DNA of 41,019 nucleotides, taken from positions 1 through 41,019 of the IMG/VR virus record IMGVR_UViG_3300025586_000014. One strand, 5' to 3'. Of this stretch, positions 14,671 to 21,756 are shown one piece after another. The notes below the pieces were generated by a model. It did not search any database and had not been told where the DNA came from. It was given only the letters and a program-made list of their open reading frames with translations. The position numbers and the translations under genes are program-made. Numbering within the stretch: position 1 is the stretch's first letter; every line of letters begins with the position of its first letter. This DNA is from a virus.

Positions 14671-15551
14671 AACCATATAAAGAAATGAATCTTATTCAAG
14701 GAACTCCTGAATGGCATGCATTTCGTAGCGAACACATTATGGCAACTTGCAGCGCTAAAATAGCTGGAAAAAACCCTTGGACTACCGCTATTGATTGTTA
14801 TGAGGAAAAAGTTGAAGGGAAGAAAACCTTTGTCACACCAGCTATGCAACGTGGGATATTGCTAGAACACAAAGCTCGAGAGCTATTAATCAAGCTTCAT
14901 GGCGTTCATCTTGATCCTAAAGTTGTAGAAAGCATCGAGAATCCCGTTCAAGGCGCCTCACTGGACGCTGTTAACCTCAAAGCTAAGGTTATGTATGAAA
15001 TTAAGTGTGTTGGCGAAAAAACGATGGAGAAGGCCTTAAACGAAGTCGTGGATGCTATGTATATTATCCAGTGTCAAAAGCAAATGTATGTTACTGGTTT
15101 TGATACAATGGGAATCTTTTTTTATTTTAATGATTTCCTTTACAAAGGGATTCAAATTGACCGAAACGATAAGCTGATTAAGGATTTGCTTAAATCAGAT
15201 ATGAAGTTTTGGAACGAAAACATTCTCAAAAAAATTAAGCCTGAAAAGTATGGCGAGGAATATAATAGAATCAATGAAACTGGAGCTAATTTGATAGCCG
15301 AGGCTTATATTGAGATTTTAGCTCAAGAAAAGAAGCTTAAAGAGCAAAAGGAAACCCTTACTAAAAAATTAGAGAGATATACTAACAAAGAGAGTTGTAT
15401 CTTCACTATAGCGGGCTTAAGGCATCAAATAATTGAAAGAAAAGGATCTGTTGATTGGAAAGAAGTTGCTAAAAGATCTAATATATCCAACGATACATTA
15501 GATTCCTTCAGAAAAGAGTCAACGGAATTTTCAAAGTTTTCCGAAATGTAA
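14667..15551 (+). CDS. YqaJ-type viral exonuclease
   Basis: 294 residues from ATG 14667, which follows GGAG at 14657 with good spacing; ATG 14655 is an alternative. Catalytic positions of the YqaJ / lambda-exonuclease fold are visible: QGTPEWHAFR (11-20), MQRGILLE with Glu67, GASLD with Asp100, and YEIKC with Glu111 and Lys113. It would resect double-strand ends and hand single strands to ERF. The C-terminal third is helical and Lys/Glu-rich. A terminator follows at 15579. Confidence 0.85.
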   Translation: MKPYKEMNLIQGTPEWHAFRSEHIMATCSAKIAGKNPWTTAIDCYEEKVEGKKTFVTPAMQRGILLEHKARELLIKLHGVHLDPKVVESIENPVQGASLDAVNLKAKVMYEIKCVGEKTMEKALNEVVDAMYIIQCQKQMYVTGFDTMGIFFYFNDFLYKGIQIDRNDKLIKDLLKSDMKFWNENILKKIKPEKYGEEYNRINETGANLIAEAYIEILAQEKKLKEQKETLTKKLERYTNKESCIFTIAGLRHQIIERKGSVDWKEVAKRSNISNDTLDSFRKESTEFSKFSEM

Positions 15552-15578
15552 GAATTTTTCATTTTCTTACCTCCATGG

Positions 15579-15605
15579 ACCGCAGGCTTAACTTGCGGTT
15601 TTTTT
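15579..15605 (+). terminator. Rho-independent terminator after yqaJ
   Basis: ACCGCA (15579-15584) pairs with TGCGGT (15594-15599); a T-run follows (15599-15605). It lies 28 bases after the stop of the exonuclease gene and ends the early recombination operon. Confidence 0.75.
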
Positions 15606-15689
15606 ATTTCTACTTTTTTAAAAGTCCGATAAGCAATTTCTTAAAATCATAAGTATCACATTTACAATAATATGCTTTCATACAAAACG

Positions 15690-15883
15690 TGGGAGGGTTT
15701 TTATGCCCCCCAACGAAACTATTAAAATATAATATTTATATATTCAAATAAATACTGAACTCTTATATTGAGCTCAAGTTCTTTTTGTAATCGTATAAAA
15801 AGAATGAGCTAGATGCGTTGACGCGCTGTCTAGCTCAGTGAATTAAGAGCTTTAATCTCTTAATAGGATGATAATCTTATCAT
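15690..15883. other. Structured non-coding region (hairpin array), candidate origin or leader RNA
   Basis: The 424-bp gap 15552-15975 holds no gene. It contains five inverted repeats: (A) TGGGAGGG/CCCCCCA at 15690-15712; (B) AGCTCA + TTCTTTTT with AAAAAGAA + TGAGCT at 15771-15810; (C) TGAGCTAGA with TCTAGCTCA at 15805-15837, with inner GCG/CGC; (D) TTAAGAG/CTCTTAA at 15843-15863; (E) ATGATAA/TTATCAT at 15868-15883. B and C compete for the same TGAGCT. The region directly precedes the primase-helicase gene. An origin of replication or a regulatory leader RNA would both fit; the sequence does not decide. Confidence 0.5.
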
Positions 15884-15975
15884 ATATGATATTTATTGTA
15901 TTAGTCAAAGATTGTTTTGCACTATTTGAGTATTGGTTCTTAGTTATTTAACAGCTAATTAAAATAAGGATTAAT

Positions 15976-17613
15976 ATGAATTTTGAAGATAATCTACGAA
16001 GCTTTATGGCTTCTAAAGGCTTGCCTCTAAATACAAATGAACTTTATATGGATGGTCATATACATAGGTATTCTGCTCATTCTAATGGCTCTAAAGACGA
16101 ATATTATACTTGTCAAATTATAGAAGGAAATCATTTTAGATGTATGTTTGGTTCTTGGAAAGGAACCCAACTAAGACACTTTTGGAACTCATGTTCTCCA
16201 GGTGAAATAACTAATTATGACGAAAAAATAGAAATAATAAACAAAAAATATATAGAAGAAGATGAAAAATTAGAAAAGGAACAAAAAGCATCCTTTATAA
16301 AAGAATGGAATTCTCTAGATCCATGCTTAGAACATCCATATTTAATTAAAAAGAAAATATCTCCTAAAGATTTAAAACAAAGCGGATCGATTCTTTATAT
16401 ACCATTATATAACTTAAATAACGAATTATCTACATGTATTAAAATTGATTCTACTGGGAAAAAGAAGTATTTCTATGGAATCAAAGCAAAATTAATGCAC
16501 CATTCTTTTGGTAATATATCAGAAGACAAGGAAATTGTTTTTTGTGAAGGTTATGCAACAGGAAGGACTATATACGAACTAACAGGAAAGTTTGTAGTTT
16601 CATGTGGAAGTTCATCAAGCATTTGTCCAATTGCTCAATTATTTAAGATTAAATATCCAAATAAAAAGTTAAGTGTAGCAATAGATTATGATAACGCAGG
16701 ATTAGCTGTAAAAGAGGACTGGCTAAAATGGTTCTCTAATACCATATATATGCCTGAAACTATAGATTATGATTTTAATGATGTTTTATGTAATGAAGGT
16801 CCAGAAAAAGTAAAAGAAGCCTTTGTTACAAAATACTTAATACCATTAAACATAAAAGAAATAATGGAAGAAGAAGTCACGGAAGAAAAACAACTGAATT
16901 CCATATTACATGAAGGCACATTTAACATAATATTTGGTTCGGGTGGAGTTGGAAAATCTAGAGTAGCTCTAGAGATGGCTTTTTGTTTGTGTTCTGGAGA
17001 ACAATTTCTTTATTTCGAAACATTTGGAAAGCATAGAATTCTTTATATAGATGGTGAAATGACAGGTGCTGAAATTCAAGATAGAATAAAAGACATAATA
17101 GTAAGACATGATGAATCTGATTTTGAAAGTGATAATTTTAGAATAATCAAAGCCATGGATATATTAAATCAAACTGGTGAAGACATAGATTTATTCCAGG
17201 AAGAACATAGAAGTCGATTTGATCAAGCTATAGAACAATCTGATGTAATATTCTTAGATAACCTTGGAAGCTTAACAATGCCACCAGAAGGAGACAGCTT
17301 CAAGTTAGATAAGCTTCAATGGATTAAAATGTTTAATTGGATTAAAGAATGGCGAGCAAAAGGGAAAACGTTTGTTCTTCTAATGCATGCTAACAAAAGT
17401 GGATCACTAGAAGGTGTTGGTAAAATCAGAAACGATGCTGATTTAGTCTTAGAATTAAAAAAACCAATAGACATTGATACGTCAGCTTTAATCCATTTTG
17501 AAGTCTTCTATGATAAAGCCAGAAAGATACCAGTCTATAAACAACAATCATTCTCAGCTAAAATAATGCCTGAAAGAAAACAATACTTTGGCTGGTTTAG
17601 TACCAAAATTTGA
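15976..17613 (+). CDS. TOPRIM primase / RecA-like helicase fusion
   Basis: 545 residues. The N-terminal part (about 1-75) resembles the zinc-less leader of RepA/VapE-type proteins. The TOPRIM domain spans about 185-260 with EGYATG (Glu191) and AIDYDNAG (Asp237, Asp239). A RecA/RepA-like ATPase follows with Walker A GSGGVGKS (321-328), IDGEMTG (358-364), Walker B VIFLDN (424-429) and MHANKSG (470-476). This combination primes synthesis and unwinds DNA at the phage origin. There is no zinc finger, which may be supplied by the CHC2 protein at 11708-12202. The hairpin array at 15690-15883 lies just upstream, and a GC-rich RNA-like element lies downstream. AAGGAT precedes the ATG. Confidence 0.85.
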   Translation: MNFEDNLRSFMASKGLPLNTNELYMDGHIHRYSAHSNGSKDEYYTCQIIEGNHFRCMFGSWKGTQLRHFWNSCSPGEITNYDEKIEIINKKYIEEDEKLEKEQKASFIKEWNSLDPCLEHPYLIKKKISPKDLKQSGSILYIPLYNLNNELSTCIKIDSTGKKKYFYGIKAKLMHHSFGNISEDKEIVFCEGYATGRTIYELTGKFVVSCGSSSSICPIAQLFKIKYPNKKLSVAIDYDNAGLAVKEDWLKWFSNTIYMPETIDYDFNDVLCNEGPEKVKEAFVTKYLIPLNIKEIMEEEVTEEKQLNSILHEGTFNIIFGSGGVGKSRVALEMAFCLCSGEQFLYFETFGKHRILYIDGEMTGAEIQDRIKDIIVRHDESDFESDNFRIIKAMDILNQTGEDIDLFQEEHRSRFDQAIEQSDVIFLDNLGSLTMPPEGDSFKLDKLQWIKMFNWIKEWRAKGKTFVLLMHANKSGSLEGVGKIRNDADLVLELKKPIDIDTSALIHFEVFYDKARKIPVYKQQSFSAKIMPERKQYFGWFSTKI

Positions 17614-17651
17614 GCGGAATAAAAGGATTACCATTAGATGAAATTACATTC

Positions 17652-17782
17652 AAAAACCTTGCTTGCCAACAGTCCGCATTGTATGCCGGTACAAGGTGTA
17701 CTTCTGTTACGGGCAGGACACGACGCAACGGTCGAGTTGCATCGCTCGTGCTTACGGCAAGGTCCATGCCGAGCCGCTGCCC
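17652..17782 (-). ncRNA. GC-rich structured RNA candidate with own promoter
   Basis: The interval 17701-17820 has 69 G+C in 120 bases, against a clearly AT-rich genome. It folds as a three-way junction: outer stem GGGCAG (17711-17716)/CTGCCC (17777-17782), extended by GGTGTACTTC (17695-17704)/GAAGTATACC (17783-17792); arm one CACGA + GCAAC with GTTGC + TCGTG (17719-17750); arm two CGGCA/TGCCG (17755-17771). On the minus strand a near-consensus promoter (17785-17813) leads into it. ACCTTG/CAAGGT (17697-17692/17661-17656) followed by five T could end it. No frame across it looks like a protein. The strand is inferred from the promoter; the outer 10-bp stem has a G-T wobble that would suit a plus-strand transcript. 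Confidence 0.45.
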
Positions 17783-17784
17783 GA

Positions 17785-17813
17785 AGTATACCGCCAATAC
17801 ACGCTGGTGTCAA
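17785..17813 (-). promoter_or_regulatory. Near-consensus sigma70 promoter inside GC-rich island
   Basis: On the minus strand TTGACA (17808-17813), exactly 17 bp, TATACT (17785-17790): 11 of 12 consensus bases. It points into the GC-rich structured element and away from the next plus-strand gene. No minus-strand protein gene lies within reach, so an RNA product is the natural reading. Confidence 0.55.
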
Positions 17814-17852
17814 GACAATTCTTCTAAATAATATATAATAAAGGATAAGAGT

Positions 17853-18281
17853 ATGAATATTAAAGACTTAAGAAGAAACATTCTTAAAGAGAAAAAAGAG
17901 CTGAACTTCTTATGGTATAAAAAAGATAACCCTCAACTTTTACTTATGGACTTAAGAGATCGGAAGACTTTAAAAGAAGAGCTTGAATGGAAACACTATA
18001 ATAAACAAAAGCTTGAAGGTGGAGAGTTCTTTAAGATACTAAGGCTATCTATGTCTTTTGTGGATAGAAAGGTATCTACACGTAAAACTTTAAGTATATT
18101 TCCATATTATAAGAGAGGAACTAAGGGATACTTACTGGACACAAGTGTTATAACTATTCTCCCTAAAGAAATACAACTTCTAGTAAAAAAAAGCATGGAA
18201 GAAAAAGGAACTAATATAATATTATTTAATGAGACAATAATAACTCTACCACCTGAATATTTCAGGATATTAAAACGATAG
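17853..18281 (+). CDS. Unknown protein downstream of the primase-helicase
   Basis: 142 residues, very rich in Lys and Leu (MNIKDLRRNILKEKKELNFL). Two regions are visible: a charged helical N-terminus to about residue 55 and a beta-rich C-terminus (VSTRKTLSIFPYYKRG, ITILPKEIQLLVKK). No catalytic motif. It starts 50 bases after the GC-rich island and runs tightly into the next gene (7 bases), so the three genes 17853-18901 form one operon. A replication accessory role is inferred from context only. Confidence 0.6.
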   Translation: MNIKDLRRNILKEKKELNFLWYKKDNPQLLLMDLRDRKTLKEELEWKHYNKQKLEGGEFFKILRLSMSFVDRKVSTRKTLSIFPYYKRGTKGYLLDTSVITILPKEIQLLVKKSMEEKGTNIILFNETIITLPPEYFRILKR

Positions 18282-18288
18282 GATATAC

Positions 18289-18633
18289 ATGGAAATTAAA
18301 AATATTAAACAAAGCCAAAGCAAATCTAGAGTTTGTTATTTTGATTTAGAATTAGAAGAAAATTCAATTTTATTAGAAAATATACGATTGATAAAACTTG
18401 AAAACAACGAGTTTTATTTAGGAATGATCACTTCAATTAAATCCTCTTATTTTAATTGTAAGTTTATTAATTCTAAATTAGAGCAAGAAATTATTAGTGC
18501 TTTGTTAAAAACAATTCCTTCTAAATGGATAGAATTAGCGGCTACTTCTAAGTTTAAAGTTGTTCCGTCAACTATTGAAATAAATTCATTAGTCATTAAC
18601 TTAAGGAAAAATAATGAAAATACAAAACTTTAA
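18289..18633 (+). CDS. Unknown small protein, possibly distantly related to the next gene product
   Basis: 114 residues (MEIKNIKQSQSKSRVCYFDL...). The start, strand pattern and 'I.NI..L' segment resemble the beginning of the following SpoVG-like protein (MKIQNFKKIDKGSLLGKLDL), so an old duplication is possible. It overlaps that gene by 20 bases. GGATATAC precedes the ATG. No known domain is certain. Confidence 0.55.
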   Translation: MEIKNIKQSQSKSRVCYFDLELEENSILLENIRLIKLENNEFYLGMITSIKSSYFNCKFINSKLEQEIISALLKTIPSKWIELAATSKFKVVPSTIEINSLVINLRKNNENTKL

Positions 18634-18901
18634 AAAGATTGATAAAGGAAGTCTCCTTGGAAAACTTGATTTAGAATTTGAAGAATGGGGACTAACAATT
18701 AGAGACATTCTATTACTTAATGGTAAAAATGGTATGTGGCTATCTATGCCTAGTAGAAGCTATGAAGCTGAAGGGAAGAAAAAGTACTTTAGCTTTGTTA
18801 TTTTCGATAAAGAAAAGATAACTCGTATTACAGAAAGAGTTATTAAATCTTTAGAGAATGAATTAAAGGAAGATGCACCTAGTCAAGATTGCCCTTTTTA
18901 A
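18614..18901 (+). CDS. SpoVG-like small nucleic-acid-binding candidate
   Basis: 95 residues. The pattern F-KKIDKGSLLGKLDLEFEEWG, LTIRDILLLNGKNGMWLSMP, SRSY...KKYFSFVIFDKE and a last helix resembles a common phage family. Its fold recalls SpoVG ('G.l.af.dl.f...l.I.di.l...ngg.wi.mPsr'), and it is often found near single-strand DNA-binding or recombination genes. DNA or RNA binding is a reasonable guess from the SpoVG comparison. It overlaps the previous gene by 20 bases; AAGGAAAA lies upstream of the ATG. Confidence 0.5.
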   Translation: MKIQNFKKIDKGSLLGKLDLEFEEWGLTIRDILLLNGKNGMWLSMPSRSYEAEGKKKYFSFVIFDKEKITRITERVIKSLENELKEDAPSQDCPF

Positions 18902-18913
18902 GCTGGATAAAAC

Positions 18914-19018
18914 ATGAAACACCCATTCAAATGTGCCTTTTGGGCTATAAGCCTTAGCTTGCCCTTGTGGTTAATTATCATAATGATTATAAAAAACTTT
19001 CATACTGTTATAAATTAG
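18914..19018 (+). CDS. 34-residue single-pass membrane peptide
   Basis: ATG 18914 to TAG 19016-19018. MKHPFKCAFWAISLSLPLWL followed by IIIMIIKN is one strongly hydrophobic helix with a short basic start. It lies 12 bases after the SpoVG-like gene and seven before the next membrane gene, so a co-expressed membrane pair is likely. Only a weak Shine-Dalgarno (GGATAA) is seen. A holin-like or toxin-like role is possible but unsupported. Confidence 0.4.
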   Translation: MKHPFKCAFWAISLSLPLWLIIIMIIKNFHTVIN

Positions 19019-19025
19019 AGGGATT

Positions 19026-19352
19026 ATGTCATTACTTACTGAAATAACATTTGTGGTAGCTAGTACGTGTTTAACGGCAATAGCCTTTGTTATGGCGTAC
19101 AATAGCATTGTGATAGTTAACAAGAAGATTGATAGCTATTCATCAAACATCGAGGCTTATGCAGCCAATGAAAATGATGTGATTGAGTTATTATCGGATA
19201 AGATAGAGAAATTAGAGATACAGATAACTCATTTAGAAAGGCAAGTACTCAAATTCACTCCAGTAGACAATGATTTAAAAATAAAACAATCTGAAACATT
19301 TGTGATTTCTGAAAAAATAAAACCTAGACCAAAAAAAACAAAAAGAATATGA
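19026..19352 (+). CDS. Membrane-anchored coiled-coil protein
   Basis: 108 residues. A transmembrane segment at about 5-30 (TFVVASTCLTAIAFVMAY) is followed by a coiled coil at about 45-75 (VIELLSDKIEKLEIQITHLE) and a basic Pro/Lys C-terminus (KPRPKKTKRI). AGAGGGAT gives a strong start. The layout resembles phage membrane-anchored lysis accessory or inner-spanin-like proteins, but no partner lipoprotein gene is embedded in it. Last gene of the plus-strand early region; 19353-19419 holds only a weak hairpin (TGGTT/AACCA). Confidence 0.55.
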   Translation: MSLLTEITFVVASTCLTAIAFVMAYNSIVIVNKKIDSYSSNIEAYAANENDVIELLSDKIEKLEIQITHLERQVLKFTPVDNDLKIKQSETFVISEKIKPRPKKTKRI

Positions 19353-19419
19353 AGGATTAAGTTTAATAATACTATAGCATTGTTGGTTGGCTTAAATAAC
19401 CATCTACAGTCTTTTCATT

Positions 19420-19522
19420 TTAAATATACTCAGGTGTATTAGGACTCAAGTCAATATATCCTTCTGGTAGGCCTAGATCCTTTTCGATTGCATCTTCTAG
19501 GCCACTCTTCGATAATATTATC
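19420..19522 (-). pseudogene. Frameshifted remnant of the small SPxS/T-type tail-region protein
   Basis: After the fibre gene's stop, the minus strand reads DNIIEEW in one frame and LEDAIEKDLGLPEGYIDLSP then NTPEYI-stop in the next. Removing one C of GGCC joins them to DNIIEEWLEDAIEKDLGLPE. This matches the C-terminal motif of the intact gene at 20553-20756 (DNPIEERCEAVIEE...IDFSPSSQE). The hydrophobic N-terminus is gone. It is a broken second copy, left at the boundary of the fibre gene. Confidence 0.55.
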
Positions 19523-19536
19523 TTGAGGATATGATT

Positions 19537-20499
19537 TTATACGATCGTTATGTTCCCTTGAGATGACCGTACAAGCCACCCATCATCAGTTTCTATACAA
19601 ACACACTCTATGCTATCTCCTAATGCGACTGCTGCAAGACTGCCACCTGCACCAACTGTAGTCACTTGATTTCCGAATCTTATGTACCCTGAAGCGTTTT
19701 GTGCTATTTTCCATCCAGCCGCTGTATTTATATTTACAATAGCAAAGGAATCTCCAACTGTTGCCGTTGCTGGCAATGTCATGGTCAACAAGCCTGCCTT
19801 ATTAGCTATGTAACCATTCTCTGCTACTATTGAGGCGTCAACGGTAGTTAAAGTCCAAGTAAGACCACGACTTGCTTGGAATGAAGGGTCTGCTCCAGCG
19901 CCATTTGATGTAAGCACTTGACCAGCCGATCCTAATGCTAAAACTGTAATTGGATTTGCTCCAGATCCTACAAGCACACCACCATCTGCAAATGTTACGA
20001 CACCAGTACCTCCATTTATTACTGGGAGAATTCCTTTGACCCCATTAACTAGATTTACTTGGTTCCATTCAGGTAACGTTGCTCCTGTTCCTGTATTCGC
20101 TAGATATCTGGTTGCTGTAGCATCAAACGCAAGACCTGTAATTGTATTTAAGGCTGAGCCATAGATCACATCGCCTATTGCTGCTGTTGCTGGATAGGTC
20201 GCTGTAGTCCATACAGGATCGGCTCCTGTGACACCTGTGACAATAGTCCCTGTAAGACCAACTGCTATTGATGTAAGACTTCCTGTTGCATTTCCTATTT
20301 GTAATGTATGATCTGTTGTGCCTGTTACATCAAAGGTTATAGTATTCGTTAATGGTGTGCCTGTGGTTGTAATATTTGCCCCACCTAATAAATTAATATT
20401 ATATGTAGAATCAACGCCTATAGACCCACCTACATTTCCTGTTAACAATTCTAAATCTGGCTTTATTGTTCCTTCATAAAACTTTCCGCCTTGGCTCAT
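19537..20499 (-). CDS. Tail fibre / receptor-binding protein
   Basis: 320 residues. The N-terminus (MSQGGKFYEGTIKPDLELLT) looks like a virion-attachment segment. Gly/Thr-rich repeats follow, with phage-fibre phrases: GATLPEWNQVNLVNGVKGIL, VINGGTGVVTFADGG, GSAGQVLTSNGAGADPSFQ. The C-terminal domain begins TWTLTTVDASIVAENGYIAN and ends in DDGWLVRSSQGNITIV. This C-terminus resembles a fibre tip module found in many phages. It is the last gene of the fibre cluster. A decayed gene follows directly after its stop, hinting that this gene was swapped in. Confidence 0.7.
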   Translation of the reverse strand: MSQGGKFYEGTIKPDLELLTGNVGGSIGVDSTYNINLLGGANITTTGTPLTNTITFDVTGTTDHTLQIGNATGSLTSIAVGLTGTIVTGVTGADPVWTTATYPATAAIGDVIYGSALNTITGLAFDATATRYLANTGTGATLPEWNQVNLVNGVKGILPVINGGTGVVTFADGGVLVGSGANPITVLALGSAGQVLTSNGAGADPSFQASRGLTWTLTTVDASIVAENGYIANKAGLLTMTLPATATVGDSFAIVNINTAAGWKIAQNASGYIRFGNQVTTVGAGGSLAAVALGDSIECVCIETDDGWLVRSSQGNITIV

Positions 20500-20552
20500 T
20501 CTTTCCCCCGTACCTTTTTAGGTAGTATTGTTTATTTTATATTCTAATTCAT

Positions 20553-20756
20553 TCATATTATCTCTTGTGATGATGGGCTAAAATCTATTGAAACGCCTGT
20601 ATGCTCTTCGATTACAGCCTCGCATCTTTCCTCGATAGGATTATCACCGCCTAAGAAAAGAGATGATAGCCATGCTATAATCATTAAACCTATAAGGAAT
20701 AAGACTCTACGAACCCACTTGTTGGCTTTTAGCTCTGACATTAGTTTCTCTAGCAT
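20553..20756 (-). CDS. Small single-pass membrane protein with C-terminal SPSS motif
   Basis: 67 residues from ATG 20756, which overlaps the stop of the upstream C1q-like gene; a longer frame to 20846 would lie inside that gene. One transmembrane segment (about 20-38, VLFLIGLMIIAWLSSLFLGG) is followed by DNPIEERCEAVIEEHTG then IDFSPSSQE. The C-terminal 'NPIEE..E..I....G..iDlSP.s.E' is a recognisable pattern of small phage membrane proteins near tail or lysis genes, with no established function. A damaged second copy exists at 19420-19522. Confidence 0.6.
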   Translation of the reverse strand: MLEKLMSELKANKWVRRVLFLIGLMIIAWLSSLFLGGDNPIEERCEAVIEEHTGVSIDFSPSSQEII

Positions 20757-21256
20757 TCTAGCATTCCTCCGAAATTTGTATAAGAGATAGACGCATCTCC
20801 CATTACATCTGCTACTTTTAATCCACCACCGATTTGTATTCGACAACGAGAGTTATCACCAGCATCCATTGGTATTGTAATTGAACCATAAAAAGTTCTA
20901 AAATTTCCAGCATCACGCACACACCCTGCATTTGAGTAACAATAATCAGCTGATACTGATGTTGACTTACATACTGCTTTTCCAACGTTCATAGCTGCTG
21001 TTATTCCACTCATTTTTAATGTGCAAATAAAACTATACTTTCCTGTTACTGGAGCATAAAATATATAATCTCCATCGTAATCAGCGTTTTGATCAAAGAC
21101 TTCAGTATCAAAATGAACACTATATATTGTGTTATTACCTGTTACATCTAATTGACTTAATCCTGCGAATGCAAAAAAAGCTGGTTGTGTTGGCTGAACT
21201 ATTGCCTGTTCTGTGCCAACTGTAAAATTTGTATTTATTGAATTTTGATTTACCAT
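20750..21256 (-). CDS. C1q-like virion protein, paralog 1
   Basis: 168 residues. Typical C1q/TNF-like jelly-roll marks: QPAFFAFAGL, HFDTEVFDQNADY, FYAPVTGKYSFICTLKMSG, an internal MDAGDNSRCRIQI, and a C-terminus ending GGMLEC. Such trimeric domains sit at the tips of phage fibres and bind receptors. It is one of three stand-alone modules (20750-22263) and a fourth at the end of the fibre at 22865-25888, all sharing 'FDQNADY' and 'APVTGxY'. A short N-terminal stretch (MVNQNSINTNFTVG) is common to paralogs 1 and 3. Confidence 0.7.
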   Translation of the reverse strand: MVNQNSINTNFTVGTEQAIVQPTQPAFFAFAGLSQLDVTGNNTIYSVHFDTEVFDQNADYDGDYIFYAPVTGKYSFICTLKMSGITAAMNVGKAVCKSTSVSADYCYSNAGCVRDAGNFRTFYGSITIPMDAGDNSRCRIQIGGGLKVADVMGDASISYTNFGGMLEC

Positions 21257-21257
21257 A

Positions 21258-21755
21258 TTAACACACTAATTTTGGATTAAAATAAGTTCTTAGAGTAGAT
21301 ATGTTACTTTTTATATCTACACTCTTAGCTCCCCCACTAATGACTGCCTGCATTGTTGAAGTGTCACCAGCATCTAGATCTGTTAATGTATAACCTGAAA
21401 AATAGTTTACGCCAGGAGCTACAAAATTTGTAAAAAGTCTTGTACAAAAATAATAATTTCTATTACTAGTTATGAGTTTTAAATATCCGTTGTTTCCGCT
21501 GAAAACATTTAAACCTAGTTGTTGAAACATTAAATATATTCCAGTTAACGGCGATGTAAATATTCCTGTACCAGTATTATAATCTGCATTTTGATCATAA
21601 TGTTCATAGTCACATATTACCGTATATGCTGTGCCATCACCTGTTACATTTGAAACATCGTTAGCAACGCAAGCCAATACTGCTGGTTGAAGTGGCATTG
21701 TTACTTCATGAGAAGCTGGAGCTATTATATATGTGTTACATGAATTATTTGTCAT
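21258..21755 (-). CDS. C1q-like virion protein, paralog 2
   Basis: 165 residues. Same jelly-roll plan as its neighbours: LQPAVLACVANDVSNVTGDG, EHYDQNADYNTG, FTSPLTGIYLMFQQLGL, LDAGDTSTMQAVISGG and a last strand ending FNPKLVC. It is the most divergent of the four (EHYDQNAD instead of EVFDQNAD). It begins two bases from the previous gene, so the group is one operon. Receptor-binding tip or decoration is the likely role. Confidence 0.7.
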   Translation of the reverse strand: MTNNSCNTYIIAPASHEVTMPLQPAVLACVANDVSNVTGDGTAYTVICDYEHYDQNADYNTGTGIFTSPLTGIYLMFQQLGLNVFSGNNGYLKLITSNRNYYFCTRLFTNFVAPGVNYFSGYTLTDLDAGDTSTMQAVISGGAKSVDIKSNISTLRTYFNPKLVC

Positions 21756-21756
21756 A

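Noticed and set aside
15822-15850. tRNA-like D-arm (TAGCTCAGT ... GAGC)
   Set aside because: The GCTC/GAGC pair looks like a D-arm, but no TTCRANTC T-loop or matching acceptor end follows, and the bases belong to the better 9-bp stem TGAGCTAGA/TCTAGCTCA.
17597-17838. Short protein genes across the GC-rich island (three frames, both strands)
   Set aside because: None has a good start site with Shine-Dalgarno or recognisable composition; stems, GC content and a promoter fit an RNA better. A protein cannot be excluded outright.
19376-19412. Bidirectional terminator between the 19352 and 19420 ends
   Set aside because: Only a 5-bp TGGTT/AACCA stem with a 9-base loop and no clean T-run; too weak to call.
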